Below, in pieces: positions 53,792-64,000 of a stretch of 64,000 nt of DNA. Position numbers and translations under genes: made by a program. Numbering within the stretch: position 1 is the first letter of the stretch; every line of letters begins with the position of its first letter. This DNA is from Isochrysis galbana (lineage: Eukaryota > Haptophyta > Isochrysidales > Isochrysidaceae): positions 1,586,202-1,650,201 of the forward strand of contig CM030938.1 in the NCBI GenBank assembly GCA_018136815.1. Reading direction: 5' to 3'. The notes under the pieces were generated by a model that saw only the letters and a list, made by a program, of their open reading frames with translations, ran no database searches and was not told the origin of the DNA.

Positions 53792-55697
53792 GCCGTCGAC
53801 GTTGGAAGAGGTTCCAATAGACTTCGAAGTGCAAGGTGTGCGTAGCAATGGGGTGGTCGATACAATCAGGTCATGGAGCAATACTCAGTGGGTGGACGTC
53901 AAAAAATATCCCCCATCCCCGCTGACGTCGAATACGACCACCTTAAGCGGACAGCAGCACGGAAATGGACTTTACACCGTGAGTGCGTCATCGTCCTGGC
54001 CCAACTATGCTCCGTGGGAGGCCTTTCGCAACGACCCACAGCCGGGGTGGGCATCAGAATCGTTTTATGACACAAGCTCAGGATTGGCATTACAAAGCTC
54101 GGCATTAACGACTGACGCTTCTGGAAATTCGTATCGGGGCGAGTGGCTTCAGTTAACGCTTCCCAACGCAATAAGGTTGGCATCGTTCGAGCTCGTTTCG
54201 GAGGTTGTTGAGGTCCAATCCCCAAAGTCATTTGTTGTTCTTGGTAGCGTAGATGGCGGCACGACTTTCACGAAGATACACCTCGAGCATGGTCCCATCA
54301 ATCTATTTACGAACAAACAACAATTCCACCCATCCAGTACGTCGGCATTCAGTACGTTCAGGCTAGTGGTCACTTCAACATTAGGTGGGAACTCCCTATC
54401 TGGGGTGTGTGAAATCGGTGACTGGCTTCTTTACGAGTCAAGTGATCTTCAAGAGAAATCGTTCGTTGTCGACTCTCCACGCGCCTACGACACCTACCGC
54501 GTGAACGTCACAAGGACACCTTCCAACCTTATTGAGTTCCCCACCGGTCCGATGACAGCCGACACAACGGTCATCGACGGATTATTGTGCACGGCGAGCG
54601 CTTCATCCTCCGCTACCAACAGCTTCGACTGGCCCGTGTGGGCGGTCTTCGACAAGAGGATAACGCACACATCACCGTTTGGGTGGGCGACGAATGGTGG
54701 ACTGTATGACTCGAGCACAGGGGCATACCTTGGAAGTGTCACCACCACAGCTGATAATGTACCAATCCGCGGTGAGTGGGTGCAGCTGTACACGCCTGGC
54801 GGGATGTGTCCAAAAAAGATGATAATCACGTCGGCTAAACCATCCGGAGTGCCAAAACAGATCACAATCGTAGGGTCGGACAAGAACGGCCCCTGGGAGA
54901 TTATGGGGTACGTCTCCGATCTTTCGATCACATCATCCGATCAAGCAGAAGTGACGCTCTCGGGGCGACTTTTTGAGAATATACGAGTTATTATCAACTC
55001 CACCATTGATGGGAATGCTGGCGGTGGGTTGCAAATAAGTGAAATACAATTCTTTTCCGCAAAATTATATCCTCCGGCGCCTATGACATCGAATATCACA
55101 GTAATCGATCAAGATACTTATACGGCTTCTGCATCATCTCAAGTCAATGCGGACTGGCCAATCTTTGCGGCATTCAATAAATATGGAGCTGAGGACGTTT
55201 TTGATGGAAAGCCATTTGGATGGTGCAGTGTCGGGTCTGTGTATTCGAATGGTGTGTATGTTGGTAGTCAAAGTACAACAATCGATGGAGGAGTAGTTAT
55301 GGGTGAATGGTTGCAGTTAGAGTTACCTGAGCCCAAAATAGTAAGTAAGTTTGTTATAATTGCGTCAGGTGTAACAAATCCTGCTACCCACAGGGGTGTT
55401 CCGGTGTCAATCATCGTAGCCGCCTCCCTGGATGGAGTTAACTGGACGTCTGTGCATGAAACGACTAATCTAGGGATAACCAACGAGAAAAAGATAATCT
55501 TGGGCTCAAACAAAGCAGACCGATTCTCGAAATACAGAGTCGTGGTTAGGAGCACCTTGGCTGACAACAGTTACGGCGCCACTCAGATTGCTGAACTCAT
55601 CCTATTCGACGACACTGAAAGTCGCGTATCCATCTCCAACATCAGCTTCGACGCCTACGAATTCTACCCCTCCAGCCCCTTCCCGTACGGAGTGTAG
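53792..55697 (+). pseudogene. Viral fibre/adhesin-like gene, 3' part
   Basis: Continuation of the gene at 45853. It holds three further units, each opening with a proline-rich YPPSPLTSNTT- or YPPAPMTSNIT-type linker, a LYTVSASS, LCTASASS or YTASASS strand, a W..F or W..A core, GEWLQLTLP/GEWVQLYTP/GEWLQLELP, and FRLVVTST/RVIINST/YRVVVRST strands. A fourth linker starts (FDAYEFYPSSP) but breaks off after two residues at PYGV-stop. The C-terminus is therefore lost at the junction with the polymerase gene near 55680. With the 5' part the protein would exceed 1080 residues. Not functional here because of the LINE and the truncation. Confidence 0.75.
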
Positions 55698-57739
55698 AAC
55701 CTGTCTGCCACGCTCGCGATGGTGCAATGACTATACAGATCAATGTCGAAATCTTTGAGGAGCATGCTTCTGAACATTTCATGACCTTGCTTCAACACAA
55801 GCGTATCGATTTCGCAATAACGACTGCTATAGCGGATAAGGTCGAATTTGTCAGGCTCGATTTCACATCCCCACTCTGTCATGTTCTTGAACAGGATCTC
55901 ACGATCATCGTCCGAGGTCACCTCCCTAAGCAATTTGGCTCTCGACACAAAGCCGTTATTCCTTCCGAACACGAACTCATGAGTCATTAGATGATGAGGC
56001 ATGTATTCTTTGTGTCGCTCGAACTTGAACATCTTCGGAAAGTTTGCTAGCGCATTCGGTATCATCTTGTATGTATCGCGAAATAGGAGGTGAATAGCTC
56101 TCACTTGACCATCTTTCTCCTCCGAGTATTTGGCTCTAGCTGAATAAACATCCGTACCCCGCTCGATTGTATCAATCCGACTCAGTTTTGATATGATCTG
56201 CGCTAGATCGTATGTCAAATTATGGACCATCACGCGAGCTGTGAGATCCCTCTTCCCTTGAAAGTCCATTGGGCCGAAGTTCCTGTTCGCGCGATCGATC
56301 ATCCAACTGAAAGCCATCTTGATCGGATCCTCGCAGTCACGAATGGTTGCCGAGAATGTCTCGCCGTCGGGACCGCCCTCCGTGACCGAGACGGCGTAGC
56401 ACCTATGCTTATCGAATGGACACGTCTCCGTATCCAGATAGAAATCTCCGTGGCATCTATGCACCGTGATTGAGTTCATGACCTCTGTGAAGCGCTGTTT
56501 ATTGTTAAGACCGAGTCGTGTAAATTTTTTCTTTAGTCGCTCACCCTCTACCTCGTCCATACCCATGATCTCTTTCAACTTTTCCCTTACTTTTCTAGTG
56601 TTGTTACCATCCGTTTTACCCATCTTGTCATGCTTTAGTCGAACATCGCCGTCGCTTATGGTAAGCTCGTCGCCGAACTCTAGCTTGCTCACATTTCGCC
56701 ATTCTATGTGCTTGTACACTCGTTCATCATTGCAGCTCAGTGGCTTCAACAAATCCGGGATCTTGAACATGAGCTTCAGCAACTCCCAACTGTCGAGTCC
56801 GGATTGCTTTTGATTGACGCGACGATTAGCATCGATGAACTCCCACCATCGCTCCTTATGCTTAAGCTCTTGGAAGTGCTTCAGAGCATAGCTCGTGATG
56901 CCAGTAGGAATGATTGGAATGTAATGATCTTCAATCAGCGCAATGGTCTTGATGTTGGTACCCTTGCCGATCTTCGTCAAATTCTTGTCGCCTAGCGTGC
57001 GCACATGAAGTTGGATCCCATCTACATTATCGTCGAGAATGTACTTGATGTTCGTTCGTGAAATCTTACTGCGCATGAACTTACGCTTGATGCTGTCAAT
57101 GAGTGCCTCGTCTACGCCCGACTCTTGAAGAGCGTTGATTAGACATGGTGTTGTATAATTTTTAGCGCTTGTGTGACGCTCGTAAAGTTGGATCTTCTCG
57201 AGTATCGGAAGCGCGTATTCGCGGAATTCCCCGCACCCAATCACGTCGAAATCGATCCACCACTTCAAAAATTCGCCTCCGGGGCGGGACCACCTACCAT
57301 TTCGGCTCACTGCACGAATCTCTATCGTCAATGGACCGCTGGCGCTCTCAATGAGCTCCTCCGTAGCTTGGAAGTCGCTATTCATATGATACTCTTCTTC
57401 CTCGGGGTAATAACCATGGATGAGACGATGTATGTAGTCTTTACTAATCGTACGATACTCTTCAATAATCGTCCGACGTCGACCCGAGCCAATGGGCGCA
57501 CTCAAACGCATAATGTATTTTTGCTGTAGAGCTGAGTCTGCATAACGTCCTATAATGTGAATCAACTCAAGAGATGTCTCCACAATAAAACGTGCGTTGG
57601 GCGGCGGAGGACCTGAGCGCGTGAACCCTTCTGCACGAAGCTGGCGGTTCCAGCGCCGTTTATCTCTGGCTGTGACATTTTGCTGAGAAGCGCCGTAGCG
57701 GAACTCTCCATCGATGTCCGCTGGTTGTTGTGATGACAT
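55664..57739 (-). pseudogene. Protein-primed family-B DNA polymerase, exonuclease half only
   Basis: 691 residues from the ATG at 57739. The N-terminal ~420 residues have no recognised motif. Then come the three proofreading motifs of family B: Exo I FYLDTETCPF (~433), Exo II VHNLTYDLAQI (~503; N-x2-Y-D) and Exo III YCEIDTLVLKQG (~643; Y-x3-D). Spacing and context fit the protein-primed (DNA_pol_B_2) branch of Polintons, PLVs and virophages, which replicate linear genomes from a terminal protein. The palm, fingers and thumb motifs (SLYP, KxY, DTD) are absent. The frame stops ~16 residues after a TIASVADRFYTPYG segment, at the same place where the fibre gene breaks. The gene is a truncated remnant. 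No internal stop is seen, so the loss is not old or was one event. Confidence 0.82.
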
Positions 57740-58171
57740 GATGGTTGGTGCTCTTTGATATAGGGGAGAGAAAATTTTTCACCCGATGTCCCACTTTTGG
57801 TAGAAGTTATAAAACTTCCGACCGAGCACCCTCACCTTACCTATAGGAACAGAAAAAAGTTGCCCGCGTCCCCCGCCACCCACCCCTTCGTGACCGACCT
57901 GCCACCATTCGTGAACGGTCTGCCACCCCACCCCCGGCTGCGTGCGGCTGCGTGCGCCTGTGTCAGCCCACCTGCGACCACCTGCACCCACACGCGCGCA
58001 TCTGCACACACACGCGCTGGCGCCTTCCTCGATCACCACACAGCTGCGCTGCGTCGAGCCAGCTGCGCTGCGTCGAGCCATGAAGCAACAAAGTAGCAGG
58101 ACGGGGCGGGCGGGCGGATGCGTGCCGCTGTGACAGGACACATGCGACCACCTGCAGGCACACGCACGCAT

Positions 58172-58208
<37 letters not shown>

Positions 58209-58343
58209 CGCACCTTCCTCGAGACCCACACAGCTGCGATGAGTACACCTAACTGCGCTGCGTCGCTGGAAGGATGCATGAAACTAAGGGTAGCTCGACG
58301 GGGCGGGCGGGCGGTAAGGACGCTGCAGCACCCTACTCCCACC
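57740..58343. repeat. Right edge of the viral block; (CA)n and AGCTGCGCTGCGTCGAGCC repeats
   Basis: The first ~100 bp are AT-richer and may be the polymerase promoter. Then come CACCTGCACCCACACGCGCGCATCTGC-like repeats (57970-58015 and 58148-58175), a duplicated AGCTGCGCTGCGTCGAGCC (58042-58079), and (CA)n at 58175-58204. No gene. The viral right boundary is probably within 57740-57860. Confidence 0.55.
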
Positions 58344-58940
58344 AAAGGGGATGCTGTTTGGGCTCCACTCTTAGGATCCGAGTCGCTACGCGCCTCGAAT
58401 CGTCGGGCCTGCGGCCCTCCCCATGGGGATGCTCAACCCCTCTGTAGGTCATAAAGGGGATGCTGTTTGGGCTCCACTCTTAGGATCCGAGTCGCTACGC
58501 GCCTCGAATCAGGATCCGAGTCGCTACGCGCCTCGAATCGTCGGGCCTGCGGCCCTCCCATGGGATGCTCAACCCCTCTGTAGGTCATAAAGGGGATGCT
58601 GTTTGGGCTCCACTCTTAGGATCCGAGTCGCTACGCGCCTCGAATCGTCGGGCCTGCGGCCCTCCCATGGGATGCTCAACCCCTCTGTAGGTCATAAAGG
58701 GGATGCTGTTTGGGCTCCACTCTTAGGATCCGAGTCGCTACGCGCCTCGAATCAGGATCCGAGTCGCTACGCGCCTCGAATCGTCGGGCCTGCGGCCCTC
58801 CCCATGGGGATGCTCTACCCCTCTGTAGGTCATAAAGGGGATGCTGTTTGGGCTCCACTCTTAGGATCCGAGTCGCTACGCGCCTCGAATCGTCGGGCCT
58901 GCGGCCCTCCCCCATGGGGATGCTCAACTCCCTCCACAGC
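58344..58940 (+). repeat. Higher-order tandem repeat (five units)
   Basis: Units start at 58344, 58453, 58589, 58696 and 58834, with lengths 109, 136, 107, 138 and about 105. Units 2 and 4 contain an internal 29-bp direct duplication (a segment starting AGGATCCGAGTCGCTACGCG), so short and long units alternate. A CCCATGGG versus CCCCATGGGG variant also marks units. Open frames across the array are artefacts. There are no unique spacers, so it is not CRISPR-like. Confidence 0.92.
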
Positions 58941-59145
58941 CCATTTTTCTGCCCCAGTGAGTTAGTGTGGATTTCAGCCCGGGTTCCCTATTCATCCTCA
59001 CTCGCCCTCGCCTCTCCCCGCTCGTTCGATGTCGCTTTCGCCGCCGTCCTCGCCCTCGCTCAAGCCCGCCAGCCCGCCTTCCTCTGCTGACGGGCTTCAG
59101 CCTGTCAGCACCTCCGAACTCGTCTCCCTCGCCGGGCCTGCCGCC
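58941..59145 (+). repeat. Paralogue of 23405-23562, left of the MITE
   Basis: 59040-59145 matches the inverse of 23470-23562 (GCTCAAGCCCGCC.GCCCGCC, GCTGACGGGCTTCAGCC). 59138-59145 is the left 8-bp duplication CTGCCGCC. Confidence 0.7.
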
Positions 59146-59330
59146 CCTAGATGGGAAATACACGTATTCACCGTATTTGGCCTGAGGCCAAATACATATG
59201 TATTTGGCTGTATTTGAAGCGCGTCCTGGGTTGTAGGCCTCGAATGTATTTGAAATGTATTTGGCCGGAGGCCAAATACATATGTATTTGGCTGTATTTG
59301 CAGGCCCCGGCACCGTATTTCCCATCTAGG
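59146..59330 (+). mobile_element. 185-bp hAT-type MITE, copy 2, with exact 8-bp duplication
   Basis: Terminal inverted repeats begin CCTAGATGGGAAATAC on both sides. TGTATTTGGC/GCCAAATACA subterminal repeats lie inside. CTGCCGCC flanks both ends (59138-59145 and 59331-59338). The paralogous locus at 23465-23472 has one copy of this octamer and no element, which proves insertion. An 8-bp duplication is the hAT signature. Confidence 0.92.
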
Positions 59331-59411
59331 CTGCCGCCGGCTTTGCCCCTTCCTCATTGCCCTCAGGCCCAATGGGCCACTCCAATTCGTCAGCCCCCCC
59401 CCCCCCCCTGC

Positions 59412-59672
59412 GTTGCTGTTTGCTGTTTTTACCCGAAAGGGGTTTTCCCCCAGCGTGGAGCGTGGACTCGAGGAGAGGACGTGCTGGGGCGGTGCGCGGG
59501 GTCGGTGCGTGCACTGGAGGGAGGACAAATATCGAGGGGAGGGGGCAGTGCCCCCTCCCCCTGGTAGCACTCGGACACCTGGCTCGTCAGGCATGGGCAT
59601 GGGCATGGCGAGATTCCATGACGGAAAAGTTGTGTCCGGTGTCCGATTAGCTAGTGGGGGTGGCTAGGATAT
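59412..59672 (-). repeat. Dispersed repeat, inverse copy of 10563-10795
   Basis: See the copy at 10563. This one has TTTACCCGAAAGGGG, CCCCAGCGTGGA, a CATGGGCATGGGCATGG triplication and a GTGTCCG..TAGCTAGTGGG end. Confidence 0.7.
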
Positions 59673-60367
59673 AACATTAATTATTTAATTTATTTTCGGC
59701 CCTTTGCGACTTTAGCGTCTTTTGTTAGTATTTGGTTACGTTTTGTTGTGGGGGCCCAAGAGGGGGGTCTTGGTCCTGATGCCTGATGGCTGATGGGCCC
59801 TGGATATGTGAAATGTGCTTGTTGGTGGTTGGGTGTATTGGGAACTTTCCACCGAAAAAAATCCTCAAATTTTCTCACCCCTGAGATGGTCATTTTCTTA
59901 CCCCTGATAAAAAACCCTGTTTGACCGCCCTACTAACCCGAGGTCTATATATATACATTATTACATATACATAGGCTATACATAGGATGATAGCAGGTCA
60001 TTGTCATTGTCAATGTCAATGTCAATGCTAGTAGCTAGTAGCGAGTACGTGATGATGACGAGCTGTAGCATGAGTCTAGCGACGGCGAACGAAGGATCGA
60101 GACACATGTGGGGACGCAATTCAATCCCCACGGGCCTCGGGAGTGAGAGCTGCACTCGACTACAAAACTCATTGAGATAGTCCACCTATTATTGCTTATT
60201 AGTATACTACTGGTACTTCATCTCTAATAGGAGTAGAGTACTTTACTTTCTGCCTCTCGAAAGAAATCGTCTTCCGACGCGAGAGGCTTCGTTTGTGACG
60301 AGAGAAAGATCGGGCGCGCGAGAGAGGGGAAGGGAGTGGGGGGGGGGGGAAGGGGAAGGGAACGGCC
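59673..60367. other. Intergenic; upstream of the SARNP-like gene
   Basis: Contains TTGACCGCCCTAC (59921), a CATTGTCAATGTCAATGTCAATG short repeat (60001-60027) and a purine/G-rich tract (60300-60360) just before the start codon. No gene is recognised. Unlike most host genes here, the sense strand upstream is purine-rich. Confidence 0.4.
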
Positions 60368-61370
60368 ATGGACGTGAAGAAGCTCAAGGTGGCCGAGCTG
60401 AAGGAGCTGCTCTCTGATCGAGGATTGAGCACGAACGGCAAGAAGGACGAGCTCATCGCCCGCCTCGAACTCTCCGAGAAGGAGCGGGCGGGCGCAGCGG
60501 GCCCAGCTGCTGCTGATGACGACGTCCCCCCTGCGCAGGAGCAGCCAGAGGCTCCTGGGGCTCCCTCGTCCGCAGAGCCTAGCCAGGCCCCAGGTCCGCC
60601 TGCGCATGTTGCAGCCAGCCAGTGTGCACGGGCGGCAGGCCAGAGAGAAGGAGGAGGGGGGCAGAACGGGGGGCTCGGTGAGGGAGTTAAGGAGGGAGAG
60701 CTAGGGGTGTGTGGGTGGGGGGGAGGGGGAGGGGAGGGGGGGGGGGGGGGGGGCGGGAGGGGGAGGGGGGAGGGGGAGGGAGGCAGAGCTCCCCGTGCTC
60801 GCCAGATTCAGGCGACGGCGAAGGCGCGTCTGCTGTTGCGATGGTTCCCTCTACCACCCCCCACCTTGCCGTCCACTCCACCCATCTCGTCTTCCTGCGC
60901 GGCTCTTGTGGCTCATGTGCTACCCGCCCCCCTGGGATGTCAGCCCCGGCCGCAAAGCCTCCAGCAGCCAAGGACGACTTTGAGGCTAAGAAGGCTGAGC
61001 GCGCAGCTCGCTTCGGGATTGCAGTTGTACAAACAGTGCGCTCCACCCTGCATTTGCGTCGCTGCTTCTCCGCTTCCGCTGCAATGCTCTCAAAAGCGCA
61101 TGCCGATAATATCATGTGTATCACTTACCTCACATTCTTTGTGAACAGAAGAAGGACGTGACCTTGGCTGACGAAGAAAAGATCAAGGAGCGTGCCAAAC
61201 GCTTTGGTGTCATCAGCAAAGCAGCGGCCGCCCTCGATCCTGCGGAGGCGGAAAGGCTGCGCAAGCGAAAGGAGCGATTTGGCGACATCAGCAAGCAAAA
61301 TGCACCGGTCGATCCAGAGGAAGAGGAGAGAAGGAAAAAGCGTGCCGAACGCTTCAAGACCTCCAGTTGA
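60368..61370 (+). CDS. SARNP/CIP29/Tho1-like SAP-domain protein (three exons)
   Basis: Exons 60368-60593, 60944-61023 and 61149-61370 give 175 residues with matching phases. Intron 1 (350 nt, GT-AG) contains the long G run; intron 2 is 125 nt with donor GTTGTA and acceptor GAACAG. A SAP domain occupies ~3-35 (LKVAELKELLSDRGLSTNGK, KDELIARL), which binds DNA/RNA. An Ala/Pro/Glu-rich linker follows. The C-terminal half has the diagnostic RAxRFG-type repeats: AERAARFGI, KERAKRFGVISK, RKRKERFGDISK and KKRAERF. In animals and yeast this protein (SARNP, Tho1) works with the TREX complex and DEAD-box helicase UAP56 in mRNA export. The length is close to Tho1 (about 218) and SARNP (210). Intron 2's donor could instead be the GC at 61021; both keep the frame. 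Confidence 0.92.
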
Positions 61371-61944
61371 AGAGGGGCGGACGGGTGATCACTTGCGCAA
61401 GACGACGCAACCGTCTCGCAGCAGCCAGTTACCGCCAGCATTGCGTCGCTATCTCTTCAATCACCAGGAATGTCGCGCTATGAAACTGTTGCATCGTGGT
61501 TGGTAGACGCCCTCCCTACTTTTGGGCGCCTTTCACTGAGAGCGGGAGGAGATGTTTTGGAAGAGAGGCCTTCAAATAAAACTTGAAGCATGTGTGGGTC
61601 TGTGCCAGTGGAGGCCGCCATGCGGTGATGGACGGTCACGCTTGACTTATCCCCGTCACGCATCACGCCTGCGCTAGGGGGTGAGTTTCCGCGTCTAAGA
61701 GCCATCTCGTATCCACGTCTTTTCATTTTGCTGCGCGCCCTGCACGCGCGCAGGTATATCATCGGTGTGTAGCTGTTTATGTGTGCTTTGGTGCGCCTGT
61801 ATGCAATGTGCATGTGTGCGTGTATCCGTCTGCTCTATCATCATCATCATGATCATCATTGACGTTGATCATTGGCGTCGCATGCCGTATCAAGTATCGG
61901 TTTACAACCAATGCGTGCTGTGCGTAGCGTGTGGGGCGTCGTGA
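61371..61944. other. 3' UTR and flank of the SARNP-like gene
   Basis: No gene. A CATCATCATCATGATCATCATTGA simple patch is at 61838-61861. Confidence 0.4.
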
Positions 61945-61998
61945 CAGTGGCTGGCTTGGAGGAGGAGTGGTCGGCGCGCGCGCTCCACGTCACCACAT
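61945..61998 (-). mobile_element. Decayed LINE 5' end
   Basis: On the minus strand the sequence GTGGAGCGCGCGCGCCGACC, then CACGACGCCCCAC, matches the start of the copy at 874 (ATGGAGCGCGCGCCGACC, CACGACGCCCCAC). The start codon is GTG and the hairpin is no longer recognisable. Confidence 0.5.
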
Positions 61999-62746
61999 CC
62001 ACATATAGAGGGGTATATTTGCGCACACAGTGTGAGATTCTGGTGCCAAAAGGTGACAATAAGGGCTCGCTCCAGCGGCTATCTCCCCGGGTGCCGGGGA
62101 CTTAGCCGCTGCAGCGGCCGCGGAGGCCCGCCGCGCGCCGCTCCCCTCCCCCCCTTCCCCCACTCCTTGCTCTGGCAGCCCAGCTTGCCACCCAGGGGTG
62201 TGCTTGCGCGGCCAACACCAAAGGTAAGTCCCCCCCACGCTGCCTGCCGCGATGTGCCCCTTCACGCTCGCCGCGCTCGCCTCCAGGTCGTTCTCGCACT
62301 CCCCCCTTCGCAGCGCGCAGACGAGCGCCAGAAGCCAGGTGCGAGCAGCGCGCGCGCAGCGCGAGCCCCCCGCCCGGCCTTGGCCTGGGTGTGCCATACC
62401 CAGCACTTGACCCCGCCCCAGCCCACACCCGCCTCGCAGCAAGCTTCCCTGGCTGAAAAGTCAGAGTTGGCGTCTCTCTCGGCAGGCGCGGCCGGTCAGC
62501 AGATCGGCTACAGGGCTCGAAGGGGTCGAATTGGGGGGGCAGTGCGCGGGTGTATTCGTAATAGTAGTATATGTGTATGGACTGTCTGTGCGCCGCATGG
62601 CGACGCGCAGGCAGTCCATATGTGCGCGTCTAGAGCCTGATTTCTAGTGTTTGTGGCATGTTTGAAAGGGCGCTGGGGGCACCATTCGTAACATAACTTA
62701 ATGATATGTTTATGAGAATAAATCTATCTATCGTAGAGTTGTCAAA
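61999..62746 (+). other. Possible exons, unassigned
   Basis: A GTAAGT donor (62222) and several pyrimidine-rich AG sites (62315-62318, 62494) occur in an Ala/Arg/Pro-rich open region on the plus strand, and the segment SQQASLAEKSELASLSAGAA at about 62433-62493 looks protein-like. I could not assemble a consistent gene. Confidence 0.3.
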
Positions 62747-63445
62747 TCATTTGTCGGTGAACGACAGAGAACTTACGTTTCCCGGTCGCTGCATTACAGT
62801 TGTTTCTCGCCTTGCCCTCACCCTCTCTAGTCCTCCCCCGAGAGAATTCTCCTCTCCCGCCTCGCCTCTCGCCACGATCGGCTCAGTCGCCCTCAAAAGT
62901 GCTGCCACATTGGGGAAGTGGGCTGCATGTGTGCCCAAGCTGCGCCCACGCTCGCGCAATCCCTCCAACAGATCATGCACTAAGAGAATCTCTAGACCGT
63001 CACCCTCCAACTGATAGGTGGTTTTGCACAAAACCTCCATGTCCATCGCCAATGCCAATTCCAGTCGTAGTGTTTCTTTCTTCGCGCGATAGATGGTTAG
63101 CATACTTTGGGTAGTAGTCCCTCCCACACCCTCGCTGTCTAGTTGTTCGAGAAAAGTACCGAGAGTGCCGAAGTTGACGGCGAGGTCCTTCATGATCTCC
63201 CATCTAGACCACCATCTGGTTTTGGAGAAGCTCTTCATCGACGAGCCGGTGACTCTTTGCCATATTAGGCGTGGCATGTGCGAATGAGATACCAATGAGA
63301 GCCATGGGGAGAGGAATTCTTCAACGGTTTTTAAATGCAAATGCTCTCCAGTGTGCTGTAGCGTGTGAGGGGTGAGACGGGACAGTTCAGCGCGTGGGGG
63401 GCGCTTGGGGGCAGGCAGAGAAGGGGGAGAGGGGAGAGGGGCCAC
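62747..63445 (-). pseudogene. hAT transposase fragment, second copy
   Basis: A 232-codon open frame without an ATG at its start. It contains SFSKTRWWSRWEIMKDLAVN, KETLRLELALAMDMEVLCKT and LEGDGLEILLVHD, which match the remnant at 6142 (KTRWWSRWEVMND, LRLELALAMDMEMLC). It covers the same central part of the transposase, lacks the N-terminus and stops before the C-terminal dimerisation motif. A GTGAGTGG donor-like site with a pyrimidine-rich acceptor (CCCCCAAG) lies near its upstream edge, so an intron may have separated it from a lost 5' exon. Non-functional. Confidence 0.75.
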
Positions 63446-64000
63446 TCACCCATGAGGCACGAGACGCCCGGCAACGGGGGGGTGATGTTCAATACCAGGG
63501 GGGGGGGGGGGGGCTCCCCTCTCTCCCAATACCAAGGGGGGGGCTCTCCTCTCTCCCGCTCCACTTCTACCCAAATATGCAGGAAATATGCGAAAATGTG
63601 TCGACATTTGCAGATCTGACAAATCTACCCAAATATGAAATATGCAATTGCATATGCTGCATATTTCTACCTGGGCCTATATATTATCATATAGCAGATA
63701 TCTAGATATTACTATTAATACTGATATTAGGCAAGGCTCGGGCACTATTAGTATCTATCTAGATAGTGCTGAGCCACTATTAGTATCTATCTAGATAGCC
63801 GAAGCGCCCTGTTAGCTAATATCTAGATAGCTCAAAATCAAACCTATTCACAGCCTTACCCCCCGGTGGTTTTTCCTCGTCGTGAGTCGGCCGACGTAGG
63901 TCGGTTCGCCTTACTGGGTTTTCCCTCATTTTAACTTGTGGGGGGTTAGAATGGGATCCGGGGGTTTGCGAGGGGGAGATGTGGAGGTGGAGGGTTGCAT
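63446..64000. repeat. G-run, GAAATATGC and TATCTAGATAG repeats
   Basis: Holds two GGCTCTCCTCTCTCCC/G-run units (63498-63560), GAAATATGC/ATATGC repeats (63576-63670) related to 7617-7735, and CACTATTAGTATCTATCTAGATAG twice in tandem (63748-63799), homologous in inverse to 33127-33270. No gene is seen up to the window end. Confidence 0.5.

Noticed and set aside
57740-58340. Terminal inverted repeat of the viral element
   Set aside because: I could not match this region to the left edge (43940-44390); the CA and GCTGCG repeats are simple sequence.
58344-58940. CRISPR-like or coding tandem array
   Set aside because: Units are contiguous without unique spacers, in a eukaryotic context; the open frame (58603-58965) simply translates the repeat.

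Overview
The window is nuclear DNA of a eukaryote, most likely a unicellular alga with a secondary plastid. The evidence is spliceosomal introns (including one GC-AG intron), long low-complexity tails on proteins, high GC, very heavy repeat load, a plastid-type Obg GTPase that starts with a signal peptide followed by a transit-like segment, and an integrated Polinton-like-virus remnant of a kind common in algal genomes. A haptophyte or pelagophyte-like alga would fit; the sequence alone does not settle the lineage.

Host genes are islands separated by repeats: a kinesin-14 motor (3190-4962, -), a small SHOCT/RG-rich protein (8456-8926, +), a small two-span membrane protein (12514-12750, -), plastid Obg in three exons (16682-18606, +), an unknown 377-residue protein (20723-21853, -), DSS1/SEM1 in three exons (24816-25278, +), a NEK-like kinase in two exons (29058-32511, -), a RING membrane protein (35150-36469, -), a PHD-finger/HTH protein (39134-41212, -) and a SARNP/Tho1-like SAP protein in three exons (60368-61370, +). 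DSS1 and SARNP were assembled by hand from exon phase and splice sites.

The 44.3-57.8 kb block is a decayed Polinton-like-virus (PLV) insertion: a class-3-lipase-like gene, a divergent large repeat-containing fibre/adhesin gene, and the exonuclease half of a protein-primed family-B DNA polymerase. The fibre gene is split by a complete, apparently intact 6.55-kb LINE (47226-53775) flanked by a 16-bp target duplication. The fibre and polymerase genes both break at one tail-to-tail junction near 55680, suggesting an internal deletion.

The rest is mobile DNA. A LINE clade is represented by the full element and at least ten partial copies. In most of them the start codon lies 2-8 nt behind a short hairpin whose arms differ between copies but stay paired; three 3' ends carry a T-tail on the sense strand. 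hAT transposase pieces occur at 6142-7392, 14577-14795, 15288-15441 and 62747-63445, and a 185-bp MITE with 8-bp duplications (36938, 59146) has an empty-site copy at 23.4 kb. Large palindromic MITEs, inverted repeat arms around DSS1, GA/CT microsatellites and a five-unit higher-order tandem repeat (58344-58940) complete the picture.
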